From: Crocinitomix algicola
Lineage (GTDB): Bacteria; Bacteroidota; Bacteroidia; Flavobacteriales_D; Crocinitomicaceae
Length of the DNA stretch: 64,000 bases
Direction: 5' to 3'
Assembly: GCF_001661595.2 (NCBI RefSeq)
Contig: NZ_LYPF02000016.1
Coordinates: forward strand, 62,001 to 126,000
Shown: positions 53,751 through 62,851 of the stretch, piece after piece
Layout of the letters: every line of letters begins with the position of its first letter
How positions within the stretch are numbered: the first letter of the stretch is position 1
Made by a program: the position numbers and the translations under genes
The notes under the pieces: generated by a model
Database searches by the model: none
Told to the model about the DNA's origin: nothing
What the model saw: the letters and a program-made list of their open reading frames with translations, nothing else

Positions 53751-54188
53751 ATGATAGAGGTATATACGGATGAATATTTTATGAAAGAAGCTTTAAAAGA
53801 AGCTCAAAAAGCTTTTGATAAAGATGAAGTTCCTGTTGGAGCTGTGATTGTGTTGAATAAGAAAATAATTGCTCGAGCCCATAATTTAACCGAACAATTG
53901 ACGGATGTTACGGCCCATGCAGAATTACAAGCGATAACAGCAGCGAGCGAATATTTAGGCGCGAAATACTTAAAGAAATGTACTTTGTATGTGACGTTAG
54001 AACCATGTGCTATGTGTGCTGGGGCTTTAAATTGGGCTCAAATTGACAAAGTAATTTTTGGAGCAAAAGATGAGCGCAATGGTTATGATGACAATGTATT
54101 ATATCATCCAAAAACGAGAATTAAGTCTGGACTGTTAGCTGATGAAGCAACATTAATGTTGAAGACTTTCTTTAAAAATAAGCGATAA
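53751..54188 (+). CDS. tadA: tRNA adenosine-34 deaminase
   Basis: 145 residues from the ATG at 53751; a longer in-frame start at 53667 lies inside modC and adds residues unlike the family. Zinc-site motifs are THAELQA (His, catalytic Glu) and PCAMCAGAL (two Cys). The protein matches TadA, which converts A34 to inosine in tRNA-Arg(ACG). It lies 13 bases after modC on the same strand and is followed by a strong terminator, so it may be partly read from the mod operon. A related cytidine/guanine deaminase is less likely given the HAE and PCxxC spacing. Confidence 0.9.
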   Translation: MIEVYTDEYFMKEALKEAQKAFDKDEVPVGAVIVLNKKIIARAHNLTEQLTDVTAHAELQAITAASEYLGAKYLKKCTLYVTLEPCAMCAGALNWAQIDKVIFGAKDERNGYDDNVLYHPKTRIKSGLLADEATLMLKTFFKNKR

Positions 54189-54222
54189 AAAAAAGGGTGA
54201 CCAATCGGCCACCCTTTTTAAA
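54187..54222. terminator. Rho-independent terminator between convergent tadA and surface-protein genes
   Basis: AAAAGGGTGACC and GGCCACCCTTTT form a stem (one mismatch) around an AATC loop, with A and T runs on both sides, so it can end transcription from both directions. Confidence 0.9.
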
Positions 54223-54236
54223 TAAAACAACTTTAT

Positions 54237-56315
54237 TTATTGTTTAACTACTTTCACTGTAATTGACCCAGTTTCGTTATTTAAGCTAACGAAATAGATT
54301 CCATCAGAGAAATCAGCCAGGTTTAGTTGTTCTTGGTCTACACCTTTACCATTTAACAATTCTTTACCATTGATTGAATATAATGTATAATCAAACTGTC
54401 CTTCTAACTGAATATTGATAAAATTATTCGTTGGATTTGGATAGATTGATAAATCATCCATTGCTAATTTCTCCACACTTAATTGAGAACCAACTACAAA
54501 AGTTTTGCTCGTTTGGCAAACAGTAGCATCACGAACAACAACTGTGTAAGAACCAGGAGCTAAATCAGTTAAATCTTCTGAATCATCAAAATCTCCAGTT
54601 CCATCAATATTCCAATCATATGTATAAGCTGGAACACCACCAGTAGGTTCAATATTGATAGCGCCATCGTTACCTTCTGTTACTAAAGAAGTTGTTCCCG
54701 CAATAGTTATACCTTCTACTACTTCAACATCAACAGTGGCTGTATTAGAGCATCCATATTCATCTGTACCTGTAACAGTAAAAGTAGAAGTACCAACCGT
54801 TTCTAAAGAATATGGCATTCCATCTGTTACACCCATATCCCAAGTATAAGATTCAGCACCAGAACCAGTAAGAACTACAGCTCCTCCAACACACATTTCG
54901 TCGTAATCGCTAGACCCTGAAACAGCAGGTAAATCGTGAACGATGATATCTACACTCGCAGTAGCAACACATTCTTCAAAACCTTCGTAATGACCAGAAA
55001 CCGTGTAAGTGTATGAACCAGGACCAGGATTAAAATCAGCAGGATCCCATGAAGTGATATCAGCATCACCACCAGCAGCAAGAATGATTGGAGTTCCGTC
55101 ACAGAAATTTCCATCACCGCCAGAAGCAGAAACATAAGGAGTAGGATTTAATGTAATTGTAATTTCATCAGAAGTAGAACATCCAGTTGCATCAAAATAA
55201 CCAGTAACAGTAAATGTTTCAACACCATCAGCTGGCATATATGGAACACCTTCTACAATATCAGCAGGATCCCATTCGTAAGAATCAGCGTCTCCAGTTT
55301 TAGTGAAAATAATAGTTTCACCTTCACAAATTTCATCGTCACTTACCGAACCAGAAACTGTTGGTACTGGGTTTACAGTAACATCTACAGTGGCTGTACC
55401 CGAACATCCACCTTCGTTTGTTCCCGTTACAGTATACGTTTCCGTTCCAATTCCAGCCGGGGTATATGCAACACCATCAGTTACACCCATATCCCAAACA
55501 TAAGTAGCGGCACCTGTTCCAGTGAACACAATGGCATCACCATCACAAACATCTGTATCGGTTACACTAGCACCAACTTCTGGATATTCTAAGACATTAA
55601 TCGTAACAGGTTCACCTGGACATGCATCAGGATCATCACTTGTAGGAGTATATGTATAAGAACCTGCTGGTCCTGGATCAAAAGCAACACCATCAGTTAC
55701 CCCACCGTCCCATGTAATGGTACCAGGACTAATTCCTGTTAAAGTAACAGTTTCTCCAACACAAATATCAGTTGCTGAAGCTGTGTATTCAACATCCGTA
55801 CAATTTGGTAAAATTTCAATAGAGAAATCCGTAACAGATCCCCAAGAAAAGCTTGCACAAGGATCAGTAGCTGCACCACCCTCTTGTACCATTACTCTCA
55901 TTCTTGTCGTTCCAACTACGGCATCAGCAGGAACAGTAAAATCATACGAGTCAGAAACAGTAGGAGAAGAATAGGAAATTGAACCAATAACTTCATCACC
56001 GTCGAATGTTCCATTACCATCAAAATCAATCCAAGCTCTTCCCGATTTTGAATAGTCCCATGAGCCACATCTTCCCCATGTGATATCAGCTGTATACGTG
56101 CTTAGAATAACAAGGTCGGCCATTTCTTCAAGGCGTAACTCTACACCGGCAACTCCAGGACAACCAGTATAAGATATGCTTGAAGTTTCACCAGCTAGGA
56201 AGGCATCTTCTAGATTTGAGTCTCCTGTAGATGAAGGTCCTCCTCCTTCACAATATTGCGCATTTCCGATAAGTGGGAGCGCAAAAAGCCCCACAATTAG
56301 TAGTTTTCTTTTCAT
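54237..56315 (-). CDS. GEVED/PKD-like repeat surface protein with T9SS type A sorting domain
   Basis: 692 residues. A signal peptide (about 1-19) precedes a GEVED domain (about 95-180; RAWIDFDGNGTFDGDEVIGS, TRMRVMVQEGG). Several similar Ig/PKD-like beta modules follow (about 185-535), each with a CxGETV or CDGDAI motif and YTVTGT. One SprB-like repeat comes next (about 545-610; GGVPAYTYDW, DLAPGSYTVVV), and the last 75 residues are a type A T9SS sorting domain (LSIYPNPTNNFINIQL; GIYFVSLNNETGSITVKVV). Such proteins are exported by T9SS to the surface; an adhesion role is inferred. It shares a terminator with the convergent tadA. Confidence 0.92.
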   Translation of the reverse strand: MKRKLLIVGLFALPLIGNAQYCEGGGPSSTGDSNLEDAFLAGETSSISYTGCPGVAGVELRLEEMADLVILSTYTADITWGRCGSWDYSKSGRAWIDFDGNGTFDGDEVIGSISYSSPTVSDSYDFTVPADAVVGTTRMRVMVQEGGAATDPCASFSWGSVTDFSIEILPNCTDVEYTASATDICVGETVTLTGISPGTITWDGGVTDGVAFDPGPAGSYTYTPTSDDPDACPGEPVTINVLEYPEVGASVTDTDVCDGDAIVFTGTGAATYVWDMGVTDGVAYTPAGIGTETYTVTGTNEGGCSGTATVDVTVNPVPTVSGSVSDDEICEGETIIFTKTGDADSYEWDPADIVEGVPYMPADGVETFTVTGYFDATGCSTSDEITITLNPTPYVSASGGDGNFCDGTPIILAAGGDADITSWDPADFNPGPGSYTYTVSGHYEGFEECVATASVDIIVHDLPAVSGSSDYDEMCVGGAVVLTGSGAESYTWDMGVTDGMPYSLETVGTSTFTVTGTDEYGCSNTATVDVEVVEGITIAGTTSLVTEGNDGAINIEPTGGVPAYTYDWNIDGTGDFDDSEDLTDLAPGSYTVVVRDATVCQTSKTFVVGSQLSVEKLAMDDLSIYPNPTNNFINIQLEGQFDYTLYSINGKELLNGKGVDQEQLNLADFSDGIYFVSLNNETGSITVKVVKQ

Positions 56316-56560
56316 GATGTAAATTAAAAGTTGTTAATTGTTGCGTAGAAAAGCCATTTATTGTAGAACTAAATCGATTTTAGACGCAACGTTATTGTTC
56401 ACAAGTTATAAATAATTGTTAACATATAAATAACAATTTAACAAAAATTTAAAAGTTTTTTATTAGAATTATTTAATTTTCTCTTCATTCATGGGGGTTT
56501 GAGAAAGAACCATTTATAATTGAAAAAAAATCATATTTTTATTTTCATAATGCTTTTAAT

Positions 56561-56568
56561 TATATTTG
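56561..56568 (+). promoter_or_regulatory. -7 promoter element for the VCBS lipoprotein gene
   Basis: TATATTTG matches TAnnTTTG and ends 18 bases before the ATG at 56587. It overlaps the TTG at 56566, which argues that the TTG is not the translation start. Confidence 0.5.
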
Positions 56569-56586
56569 AGTAGCAACACATTTAAT

Positions 56587-59500
56587 ATGAAATATATTTT
56601 TTACGGCTTAATTTTGACAATTGGTTTTTCTTGCTCAAACAAAGCAAAGGATAAAGATGAAAACCTAAATACCCCGCAATCGAAGACGGTTGGTTTTAAA
56701 TTATTATCTCCAGAAGAATCTGGGGTCACTTTTACAAATACCTTTCAAGAAACAGAGGAGTTAAATTATTATAATTTTGAATATATCTACAATGGAGGAG
56801 GTGTTGCCATCGGAGACATTAATAATGACCAATTAGCTGATCTTTATTTTACAGGAAATGCAACATCAGATAAATTATATTTAAATAAAGGGAATTTAAA
56901 ATTTGAAGATATTACAGCTACCGCTTTTGATTATGATTTAGCAAGTCATTGGCACACCGGAGTTACCATGGTAGATATTAACTCAGATGGCTTTTTAGAT
57001 ATTTATGTTTGCCGGTCGGGAGGCAATGTCGAACGTGAAAATTTAAAAAACCTATTATTTGTCAATAATGGGGACAATACCTTTACTGAAAAGGGAGAAG
57101 AATATGGTGTTGCAATTGACAAGCGAACAACAAGTGCAACGTTTTTTGATTATGATAATGATGGTGATTTGGATTTATATGTACTGAATCATCCCGATTA
57201 TTTAGGTTCAAAAGTATATACCAATGAAGAGGTATTAAAGATGAAAAGGCAAGGTCCTGATATGGATGTTTTGCTTGAAAATCAAGAAGGAAAGTTTGTT
57301 GATGTGACTGAGAAAGCTGGAATTAAAGCCCATATGTTTGGATTGGGAGTTGCGATTAGTGATCTCAATCAGGATGGTTTTCAAGATATCTACGTTTCTA
57401 ATGATTATATCGATCCTGATTTACTGTATATTAACAATGGAGACGGCACATTTACCGACCAAATTATTGATCAAATGAAACACGTTTCAAATTTTTCTAT
57501 GGGAAATGATGTCGCTGATTTTAATAACGATGGTTTAATTGATATCATGACATTGGACATGGCAAGTGAAGATCATATCCGATCTAAACGAAATATGGGG
57601 GCCATGAACACGGATAAATTTTGGAATATTGTTGGAATAGGATATCATTTGCAATACATGTTCAATAGTCTTCAATTAAACAATGGAAACGGTACCTTTT
57701 CAGATGTAGGTCAAATGGCTGGGGTAGCTAAAACTGATTGGAGTTGGGCACCGTTATTTGCTGATTTTGATAATGATGGGAAAAAGGATCTTTTTGTGAC
57801 TAATGGGTATAAAAGAGATATGAGAGATAATGATTATAACGCTGAATATAATTATAAAAAAGAAACCGGAGAATTAGAAAGTTTTCAAGAAGGTTTGGAT
57901 CTAGTGCCTACCGCTAAAATCAAGAATTATTTGTTCCACAATCAAGGGGATCTGAAATTTGAAAAAGTTCATGAAAATTGGGGATTAGACATGCCCTTAA
58001 ATTCGAATGGTGCTGCCTATGCAGATTTGGACAATGACGGAGACCTGGATTTGGTTTTGAATAATATGGATGACCAAGCTTCCATTTTTGAAAACTTATT
58101 AAATGGACCTGCTTCTAATTTTTTAAGAATCCAAATTAAAGGATATGCTGAAAATCAGCAAGGAATAGGAACTAAGGTCACACTTTACACGAAAGATGAG
58201 TTACAACATCAAGAACTTCATACCGCACGTGGTTATATTTCGTCAGTAGAACCTTTTTTACATTTTGGACTTGGTGAAAATGACCAGATCGACCGAATAG
58301 AAGTTGAATGGCTGGATGGTACAACACTGGTTAAAGAGAACCTTCAATCAAATCAAACCATTATCGTTGACCATGCTAATGGCCATAAAAAGAAAATTAA
58401 TAGAAATCAAAAAGAACCCTTTTTTACAGACATTAGTGATTCGCTCTTCTCATTTGAACATCAGGAGGTTTTATTTAATGATTTTGAATCTGAAATTCTT
58501 CTTCCTCATAAAATGTCGCAATTAGGACCGTTTATTACCAAAGGAGATGTGAATGGGGATCAGAAAGAAGATATTTACATCAGCGGTTCGCATGGCAGTT
58601 CAGGACAATTATTCATTCAAACCAAAGATGGGTTTAAAATAAAAAAGGGTCCATGGGAGAAGGAAAAGTTGCGGGAAGAAATGGAAGCATTATTTATAGA
58701 TGTTGACGGGGATAATGATTTGGATTTGTATGTAGTTAGTGGAGGAAATGAAGCTTTTAGAACGTCGAAAGATTTGCAGGATCAATTGTATATAAATGAT
58801 GGTAAAGGGAATTTCAAAAATGAATCTGACAAACGTTTACCAGAAATGATTGTGTCCGGTCAATCAATTGCTGCGGGGGATATTGATAATGATGGAGACT
58901 TGGATTTGTATCTTGGTGGGCGTCAAATACCCGGTTATTATCCGTTTATTCCAAAAAGTTATTTACTGGAAAATGAGGGAGGATATTTCAAAGATATCAC
59001 GGCGAAATCTCCAAATGTTGCTTCGCCCGGTTTAATTACAGATGCAATTTTTGATGATTTTGATGCTGACGGAGATCAAGATTTGATTGTTGTTGGAGAA
59101 TGGTTGCCTGTTGTGTTTTTTGAGAATGAAAAAGGAATATTAAGTGATGTCACTAATCAGTATAATAAATCGCTTGATGTGGGCTGGTACTATTCTATCG
59201 AAAAAGGTGATTTTAATCAAGATGGTCGTTCTGATTATATCATCGGTAACCTTGGTGAAAATAACAAGTTTCATCCTTCAAAAAACCATCCATTGGAAAT
59301 ATATTGCCACGATTTTGATGAAAATGGTACAAAAGATATTGTTTTAGCAAAACACCAAGACGACATTTGTTATCCTGTAAGGGGAAGACAATGTTCATCG
59401 GAACAAATGCCTTTTATCAAACAAAAATTTAGAACCTATGCTGATTTTGCAACGGCTTCTATCGAAACTATTTATGGGAGAGATCAATTAAACCAAGCTT

Positions 59501-59895
59501 TGCATTTCCAAGCAACTAATTTTAGTTCTGTGATTTTCTTGAGCAATGAGGCTGGATTTGAAGTAAAAGCATTGCCTGCATACAGCCAAATGGGACCAAT
59601 TAATAAAACCTTGGTTGATGATTTTAACGGAGATGGTTTTACGGATGCACTGATTGTTGGTAATAATTATTCGGTTGAGGTTGAAACAATGCGTTATGAC
59701 GGAGGAAGAGGATGTTTACTTCTAGGTGATGGAACGGGAAAACTTAAAGCATTGAGTCCAAAAGAATCAGGCTTTTTTGAAAATAATGATACCAAAGACA
59801 TGGAAATAGTAAATTTCAATGGTAAGGATATTGTAATAACGGTGTCTAACCTCGCACGCGCTAAAACATTTATGTGTACCGCCAAGCGTAATTAG
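56587..59895 (+). CDS. VCBS-repeat lipoprotein with ASPIC/UnbV domain
   Basis: 1102 residues. A lipobox (LTIGFSCSN) puts the lipidated Cys near residue 17. FG-GAP/VCBS calcium-type repeats (VDINSDGFLDIYVC, DYDNDGDLDLYVL and at least seven more) give a seven-bladed-propeller-like fold. They are followed by an ASPIC/UnbV domain (about 510-600; GIGTKVTLYTKDE, SVEPFLHFGLGEND, DRIEVEWLDG), then a second VCBS block. CRTAC1/ASPIC proteins are surface-exposed in Bacteroidota and often sit with SusC/SusD systems, which are not seen here. The ATG at 56587 is chosen because the earlier TTG overlaps a promoter element and would delay the signal peptide. Function is unknown. Confidence 0.9.
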   Translation: MKYIFYGLILTIGFSCSNKAKDKDENLNTPQSKTVGFKLLSPEESGVTFTNTFQETEELNYYNFEYIYNGGGVAIGDINNDQLADLYFTGNATSDKLYLNKGNLKFEDITATAFDYDLASHWHTGVTMVDINSDGFLDIYVCRSGGNVERENLKNLLFVNNGDNTFTEKGEEYGVAIDKRTTSATFFDYDNDGDLDLYVLNHPDYLGSKVYTNEEVLKMKRQGPDMDVLLENQEGKFVDVTEKAGIKAHMFGLGVAISDLNQDGFQDIYVSNDYIDPDLLYINNGDGTFTDQIIDQMKHVSNFSMGNDVADFNNDGLIDIMTLDMASEDHIRSKRNMGAMNTDKFWNIVGIGYHLQYMFNSLQLNNGNGTFSDVGQMAGVAKTDWSWAPLFADFDNDGKKDLFVTNGYKRDMRDNDYNAEYNYKKETGELESFQEGLDLVPTAKIKNYLFHNQGDLKFEKVHENWGLDMPLNSNGAAYADLDNDGDLDLVLNNMDDQASIFENLLNGPASNFLRIQIKGYAENQQGIGTKVTLYTKDELQHQELHTARGYISSVEPFLHFGLGENDQIDRIEVEWLDGTTLVKENLQSNQTIIVDHANGHKKKINRNQKEPFFTDISDSLFSFEHQEVLFNDFESEILLPHKMSQLGPFITKGDVNGDQKEDIYISGSHGSSGQLFIQTKDGFKIKKGPWEKEKLREEMEALFIDVDGDNDLDLYVVSGGNEAFRTSKDLQDQLYINDGKGNFKNESDKRLPEMIVSGQSIAAGDIDNDGDLDLYLGGRQIPGYYPFIPKSYLLENEGGYFKDITAKSPNVASPGLITDAIFDDFDADGDQDLIVVGEWLPVVFFENEKGILSDVTNQYNKSLDVGWYYSIEKGDFNQDGRSDYIIGNLGENNKFHPSKNHPLEIYCHDFDENGTKDIVLAKHQDDICYPVRGRQCSSEQMPFIKQKFRTYADFATASIETIYGRDQLNQALHFQATNFSSVIFLSNEAGFEVKALPAYSQMGPINKTLVDDFNGDGFTDALIVGNNYSVEVETMRYDGGRGCLLLGDGTGKLKALSPKESGFFENNDTKDMEIVNFNGKDIVITVSNLARAKTFMCTAKRN

Positions 59896-60543
59896 TTAAT
59901 TGACGAGTTGATTTATTTGTTGTGATAATGTGTCTTCTGCTAAAGGAACGCCGTTTGTTTGCTGGTAATTAGAGACAAAAAAATGTGTGTTCATTTGACC
60001 AGTATTCAACATTTTATCATCGTAAAAAGTGGGTGTTATAATGGTTTCGGGGATAATTGAACTACTTGATTTTGACTTTTCAGGACTTTTAGCTATCTCT
60101 AATTTTTGCGTTGGCTCCTTAACTTCTACTTGTATCGTATCATACTTTATTATTTCCTTTTCAAGAAATACAGTATCAGTAGTGGCTATTCTATGCGAAT
60201 CAATTTGTTCGAGTTGAGAAATTTTTGAAAATTGGAAGAAAATAAAAACTAAAACCCCAGCAGCAATCGTGACCCAAGTAGGTGTTTTATGTTGAATTAT
60301 AACTCCTATAATACTCGAAGTTCCTCGCTCTTTTGCTAATTCTTGTTGTAGCGTTCCTAAACTCGAAGGGTGAGGTGTTAACCTTTTTTTATCCGCGGAA
60401 AATGAAGCTCTCGTTTTTTGGATCAGCAAGTATTGTTTTTGATACTCCTCGGAGCTCATTTGACGAAGAACAAATTTTTGCTCCGATGAATTTAAGTCGT
60501 TAAACGATTTAGTTTCCAGTAAAGTGTCTATCGAATAATTCAT
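59896..60543 (-). CDS. Single-pass membrane anti-sigma-like protein
   Basis: 215 residues from the ATG at 60543 (a longer version would overlap the sigma gene). A cytoplasmic N-terminal half (about 1-95) begins MNYSIDTLLETKSFNDLNSS; one transmembrane helix follows (TPTWVTIAAGVLVFIFFQF) with a periplasmic tail of about 100 residues containing a Ser/Pro-rich linker. It comes directly after an ECF sigma gene with no spacer, the usual arrangement of sigma and anti-sigma. I infer sequestration of that sigma. No zinc-binding HxxxCxxC is seen. Its 3' end abuts the VCBS gene. Confidence 0.8.
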   Translation of the reverse strand: MNYSIDTLLETKSFNDLNSSEQKFVLRQMSSEEYQKQYLLIQKTRASFSADKKRLTPHPSSLGTLQQELAKERGTSSIIGVIIQHKTPTWVTIAAGVLVFIFFQFSKISQLEQIDSHRIATTDTVFLEKEIIKYDTIQVEVKEPTQKLEIAKSPEKSKSSSSIIPETIITPTFYDDKMLNTGQMNTHFFVSNYQQTNGVPLAEDTLSQQINQLVN

Positions 60544-60544
60544 A

Positions 60545-61102
60545 TTAATGGTTTTGAAAATGGATAAGTTTATCAGAGAGTAATTTTGTGGCTGAATGAA
60601 GGCGGGATTTAATAGTACCCAAAGGGCAATCAAGGACAGCGGCTATTTCTTTTAAACTTAAGCCGTCATCGTATCGTAAAATAAAAACCTCTTTATAGAT
60701 TGGAATGAGTTCGTTCAGGGCAATTTTCAGTTCGTTGGCGAATAGAGCATGGTCAATATTGTTTGTTGACCTTTCGTTAATGTAGAGGTGATTCTCCATC
60801 CCTGATAGATCATTGAGTTTTTTTAAACGATATTCATTTCGACATTTATTAGCTGCGACCGTAAAAATCCATGGTTTAAATTTTTTTTCCGGATTAAATT
60901 GATCTGGTCTTTTAATAAGTTGTAGGAAAATATCATGCAGAAAATCTTGAGCTTTGTTTTCATCTTGATTTAGCATTTTATACATAAACAATAATAGCCT
61001 ATGACTATACCTGGCATATAGCTCATTAAATGCTTCTTCACTCTTTCTTTTACGAATAGCAAGCATTAAATCTTCATCTGATTTGGATTTAAGATTTTTC
61101 AT
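60545..61102 (-). CDS. ECF-type RNA polymerase sigma factor
   Basis: 185 residues from ATG 61102 (a TTG three codons upstream is less likely). Region 2 shows YARYSHRLLLFMYKMLNQDE and AQDFLHDIFLQLIKRPDQF, then KPWIFTVAANKCRNEYR; region 4 shows LIPIYKEVFILRYDDGLSLK and the helix-turn-helix EIAAVLDCPLGTIKSRLHSA. It redirects RNA polymerase to a stress or envelope regulon. The downstream membrane protein is its likely antagonist. Together with 39960-41646 this is the second sigma/anti-sigma pair in the window. Confidence 0.95.
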   Translation of the reverse strand: MKNLKSKSDEDLMLAIRKRKSEEAFNELYARYSHRLLLFMYKMLNQDENKAQDFLHDIFLQLIKRPDQFNPEKKFKPWIFTVAANKCRNEYRLKKLNDLSGMENHLYINERSTNNIDHALFANELKIALNELIPIYKEVFILRYDDGLSLKEIAAVLDCPLGTIKSRLHSATKLLSDKLIHFQNH

Positions 61103-61172
61103 AGAAATCAAACGGAAGGAAATCCGAAAATTAAGACTCCCTTCGCGTTTTGGTTTACTTATATTTTAAGAC

Positions 61173-62336
61173 TTATTCTGCATTTAAAAAGTTGGAAATA
61201 GTTGCTTCATGAGAAGTGTTTTCAACGATTCTTTCAATAATTGTTGCTGTTCGTTGCATTTTTTTGGAGTCTTCTACAGTTTTGTAATGTTCATACAATT
61301 GCATTAATGCGGGGAGATAGGTTAAATTATTTCGTTTAACTTGCTCAGGGAACTTTTCAGGATAACTGTTAAAAATCAGTTGATCCAATAAGAAATGTTG
61401 TTCAAAGTTTTTTACAATTCTTGAGATATTATTGTAAGGGCCATCATGATACTTAAAAGCTAATCCAACAGTATATGTTTTTTGTTGGAGAGATTCCATA
61501 TTATTAATATAATCTCCGTAAGAGAAATAAAGTGGTTTATGGTTGATTTGTTCAATAATTGTATCAATGATTTCTCGTTCGCTTCGCACATTTGTCGGCG
61601 GAATTAATTGTTTTTCTTGGAATTGTATTTTACGATAGTTGTTTGAACCGTAGGCACAAAATATGTTAATGATTGTGATATCGGGACGTATGTTTTGTGC
61701 GTGTTGCAAAATAAGTGCGGGATAGGTATCATTATCGCCAGCGGTTAATAAGATTGCGTCTTGTTCAACAGACATTAACATATTATATGTGGTTGCAATA
61801 AGACTGGGAGAAAGATCCCCAGATTTTAACCATTTTTGGCCTATTTTAGCCATCCCTTTTTTATCTCCTACAATCATGTAAGCATTCATTAAATCAGGGT
61901 ATATTTCTGTGCGATTTGGATTTATTTCATAGGCTTTTTGACTCCAAGATATTATTTCATCAACCTTATCCTTTTTTGATCCCCAAATACTGGAATGCCA
62001 GCACTTTAAATGATAGTATTCATAAGTTTTAGGGATGTTTTTTTCTACCTTTTCTATTACATCGTCCATTTTTGAAGCCCATTTAAAAAGAAGTTCCTCA
62101 GATGGAGCTGTTATTTTTGCCATTCGTGCCGCACAATAATAATTCTCCCAAGCCGTAGGATTCTTACGGTCTTTTTTTATCACTTTTTCCCAAGCTTCAT
62201 ATTGCGACACATACCATTCATAGTCTTTGAAAACTTTAACAATGGAATAAACTTTTTCAGGTTGTGTTTGTGTTCGTCCATTTTGAAACATTAAAAAACA
62301 AGCTCCAAAAACGAATAAATAAGTGATGAATTTCAT
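61173..62336 (-). CDS. Secreted protein resembling the C-terminal soluble part of DUF2723 proteins
   Basis: 387 residues: a signal peptide (about 1-23), helical TPR-like repeats (about 30-180), then a segment AILLTAGDNDTYPALILQHA and RPDITIINIFCAYGSNNYRK. That segment recalls the GDNDTFPLWYAQ / VRIVNLSLL stretch in the large membrane glycosyltransferase-like proteins of the DUF2723 family in Bacteroidota, here without any membrane domain. The resemblance is from memory of the motif and needs a profile search. It lies 70 bases upstream of the sigma gene on the same strand. Function is unknown. Confidence 0.65.
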   Translation of the reverse strand: MKFITYLFVFGACFLMFQNGRTQTQPEKVYSIVKVFKDYEWYVSQYEAWEKVIKKDRKNPTAWENYYCAARMAKITAPSEELLFKWASKMDDVIEKVEKNIPKTYEYYHLKCWHSSIWGSKKDKVDEIISWSQKAYEINPNRTEIYPDLMNAYMIVGDKKGMAKIGQKWLKSGDLSPSLIATTYNMLMSVEQDAILLTAGDNDTYPALILQHAQNIRPDITIINIFCAYGSNNYRKIQFQEKQLIPPTNVRSEREIIDTIIEQINHKPLYFSYGDYINNMESLQQKTYTVGLAFKYHDGPYNNISRIVKNFEQHFLLDQLIFNSYPEKFPEQVKRNNLTYLPALMQLYEHYKTVEDSKKMQRTATIIERIVENTSHEATISNFLNAE

Positions 62337-62460
62337 ATTCTCAAGATTTGATTTCTCGTATTACACAAGAACATCAAATAAGTTCGTGAGAAAATGTTAA
62401 AAAAAGTAAATAATCAATTTTGGTTATAAGAGTAGGAGTAAAAAGGGGTAGAAGAGAAGG

Positions 62461-62799
62461 TTAACAACCTTCACCATAGGTCACTTCTTTAATTTTAAAA
62501 TCTTCTCCATAATCCACCCATTTAATCTTAAAATCTTCGCCGTAGTCCACAGACTTCCATTTACCTTTATTGTTTTCTCCGTAATCCACCCATTTTACTT
62601 TAACGTCTTCTCCGTAATCGACTACCTTCACTTTATAATCTTCCCCATAGTCCACCACTTTGATTTTACCGTAGATTTCGCAGGCCGGATTACCTGTTTT
62701 TTGACCTTCAACCATGGTATCTTTAGAAGATAGACTTGTGAGACCAGTTATACTTAATCCAATAAGGGTTAAACCTATTAATAATTGTTTAGTTTTCAT
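62461..62799 (-). CDS. Small secreted protein made of VDYGED tandem repeats
   Basis: 112 residues: a hydrophobic signal segment (about 5-24), a short linker, and six tandem units beginning VDYGE at residues 49, 60, 71, 84, 95 and (as VTYGEG) 106. Spacing is 11 residues except for a 2-residue insertion after the third unit. Between acidic GED turns lie alternating Lys/hydrophobic strands (KVKV, KIKW). Single cysteines at 40 and 112 bracket the repeats and could form a disulfide. I do not know a characterised homologue. The pattern suggests a compact beta solenoid with an acidic, possibly cation-binding edge; that is inference. It has its own promoter-like element upstream. Confidence 0.72.
   Translation of the reverse strand: MKTKQLLIGLTLIGLSITGLTSLSSKDTMVEGQKTGNPACEIYGKIKVVDYGEDYKVKVVDYGEDVKVKWVDYGENNKGKWKSVDYGEDFKIKWVDYGEDFKIKEVTYGEGC
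62464..62655 (-). repeat. In-frame 33-base tandem repeats encoding VDYGED units
   Basis: Six units of 33 bases (one lengthened to 39) code for the repeats at residues 49-112. The DNA copies are diverged at third positions, so the protein rather than the DNA repeat is conserved, arguing against recent slippage. Confidence 0.8.
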
Positions 62800-62818
62800 G
62801 TTTTTGTTTTTTGAGAGG

Positions 62819-62840
62819 TTGATTAATTTAAACTAATCAA
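62819..62840. repeat. Inverted repeat near the transcription start of the VDYGED gene
   Basis: TTGATTA (62819-62825) and TAATCAA (62834-62840) are perfect 7-base arms around an 8-base spacer. They lie between the -7 element and the start codon, overlapping the expected transcription start, a typical repressor-operator position. Confidence 0.5.
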
Positions 62841-62843
62841 TAT

Positions 62844-62851
62844 CAAAACTA
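62844..62851 (-). promoter_or_regulatory. -7 promoter element for the VDYGED gene
   Basis: The minus strand reads TAGTTTTG, matching TAnnTTTG, 44 bases before the start codon at 62799. Confidence 0.45.

Noticed and set aside
59896-60633. Longer anti-sigma frame overlapping the sigma gene by about 90 bases
   Set aside because: ATG 60543 follows the sigma stop directly and gives a plain cytoplasmic N-terminus; the extension is the antisense-free shadow of the sigma 3' end.
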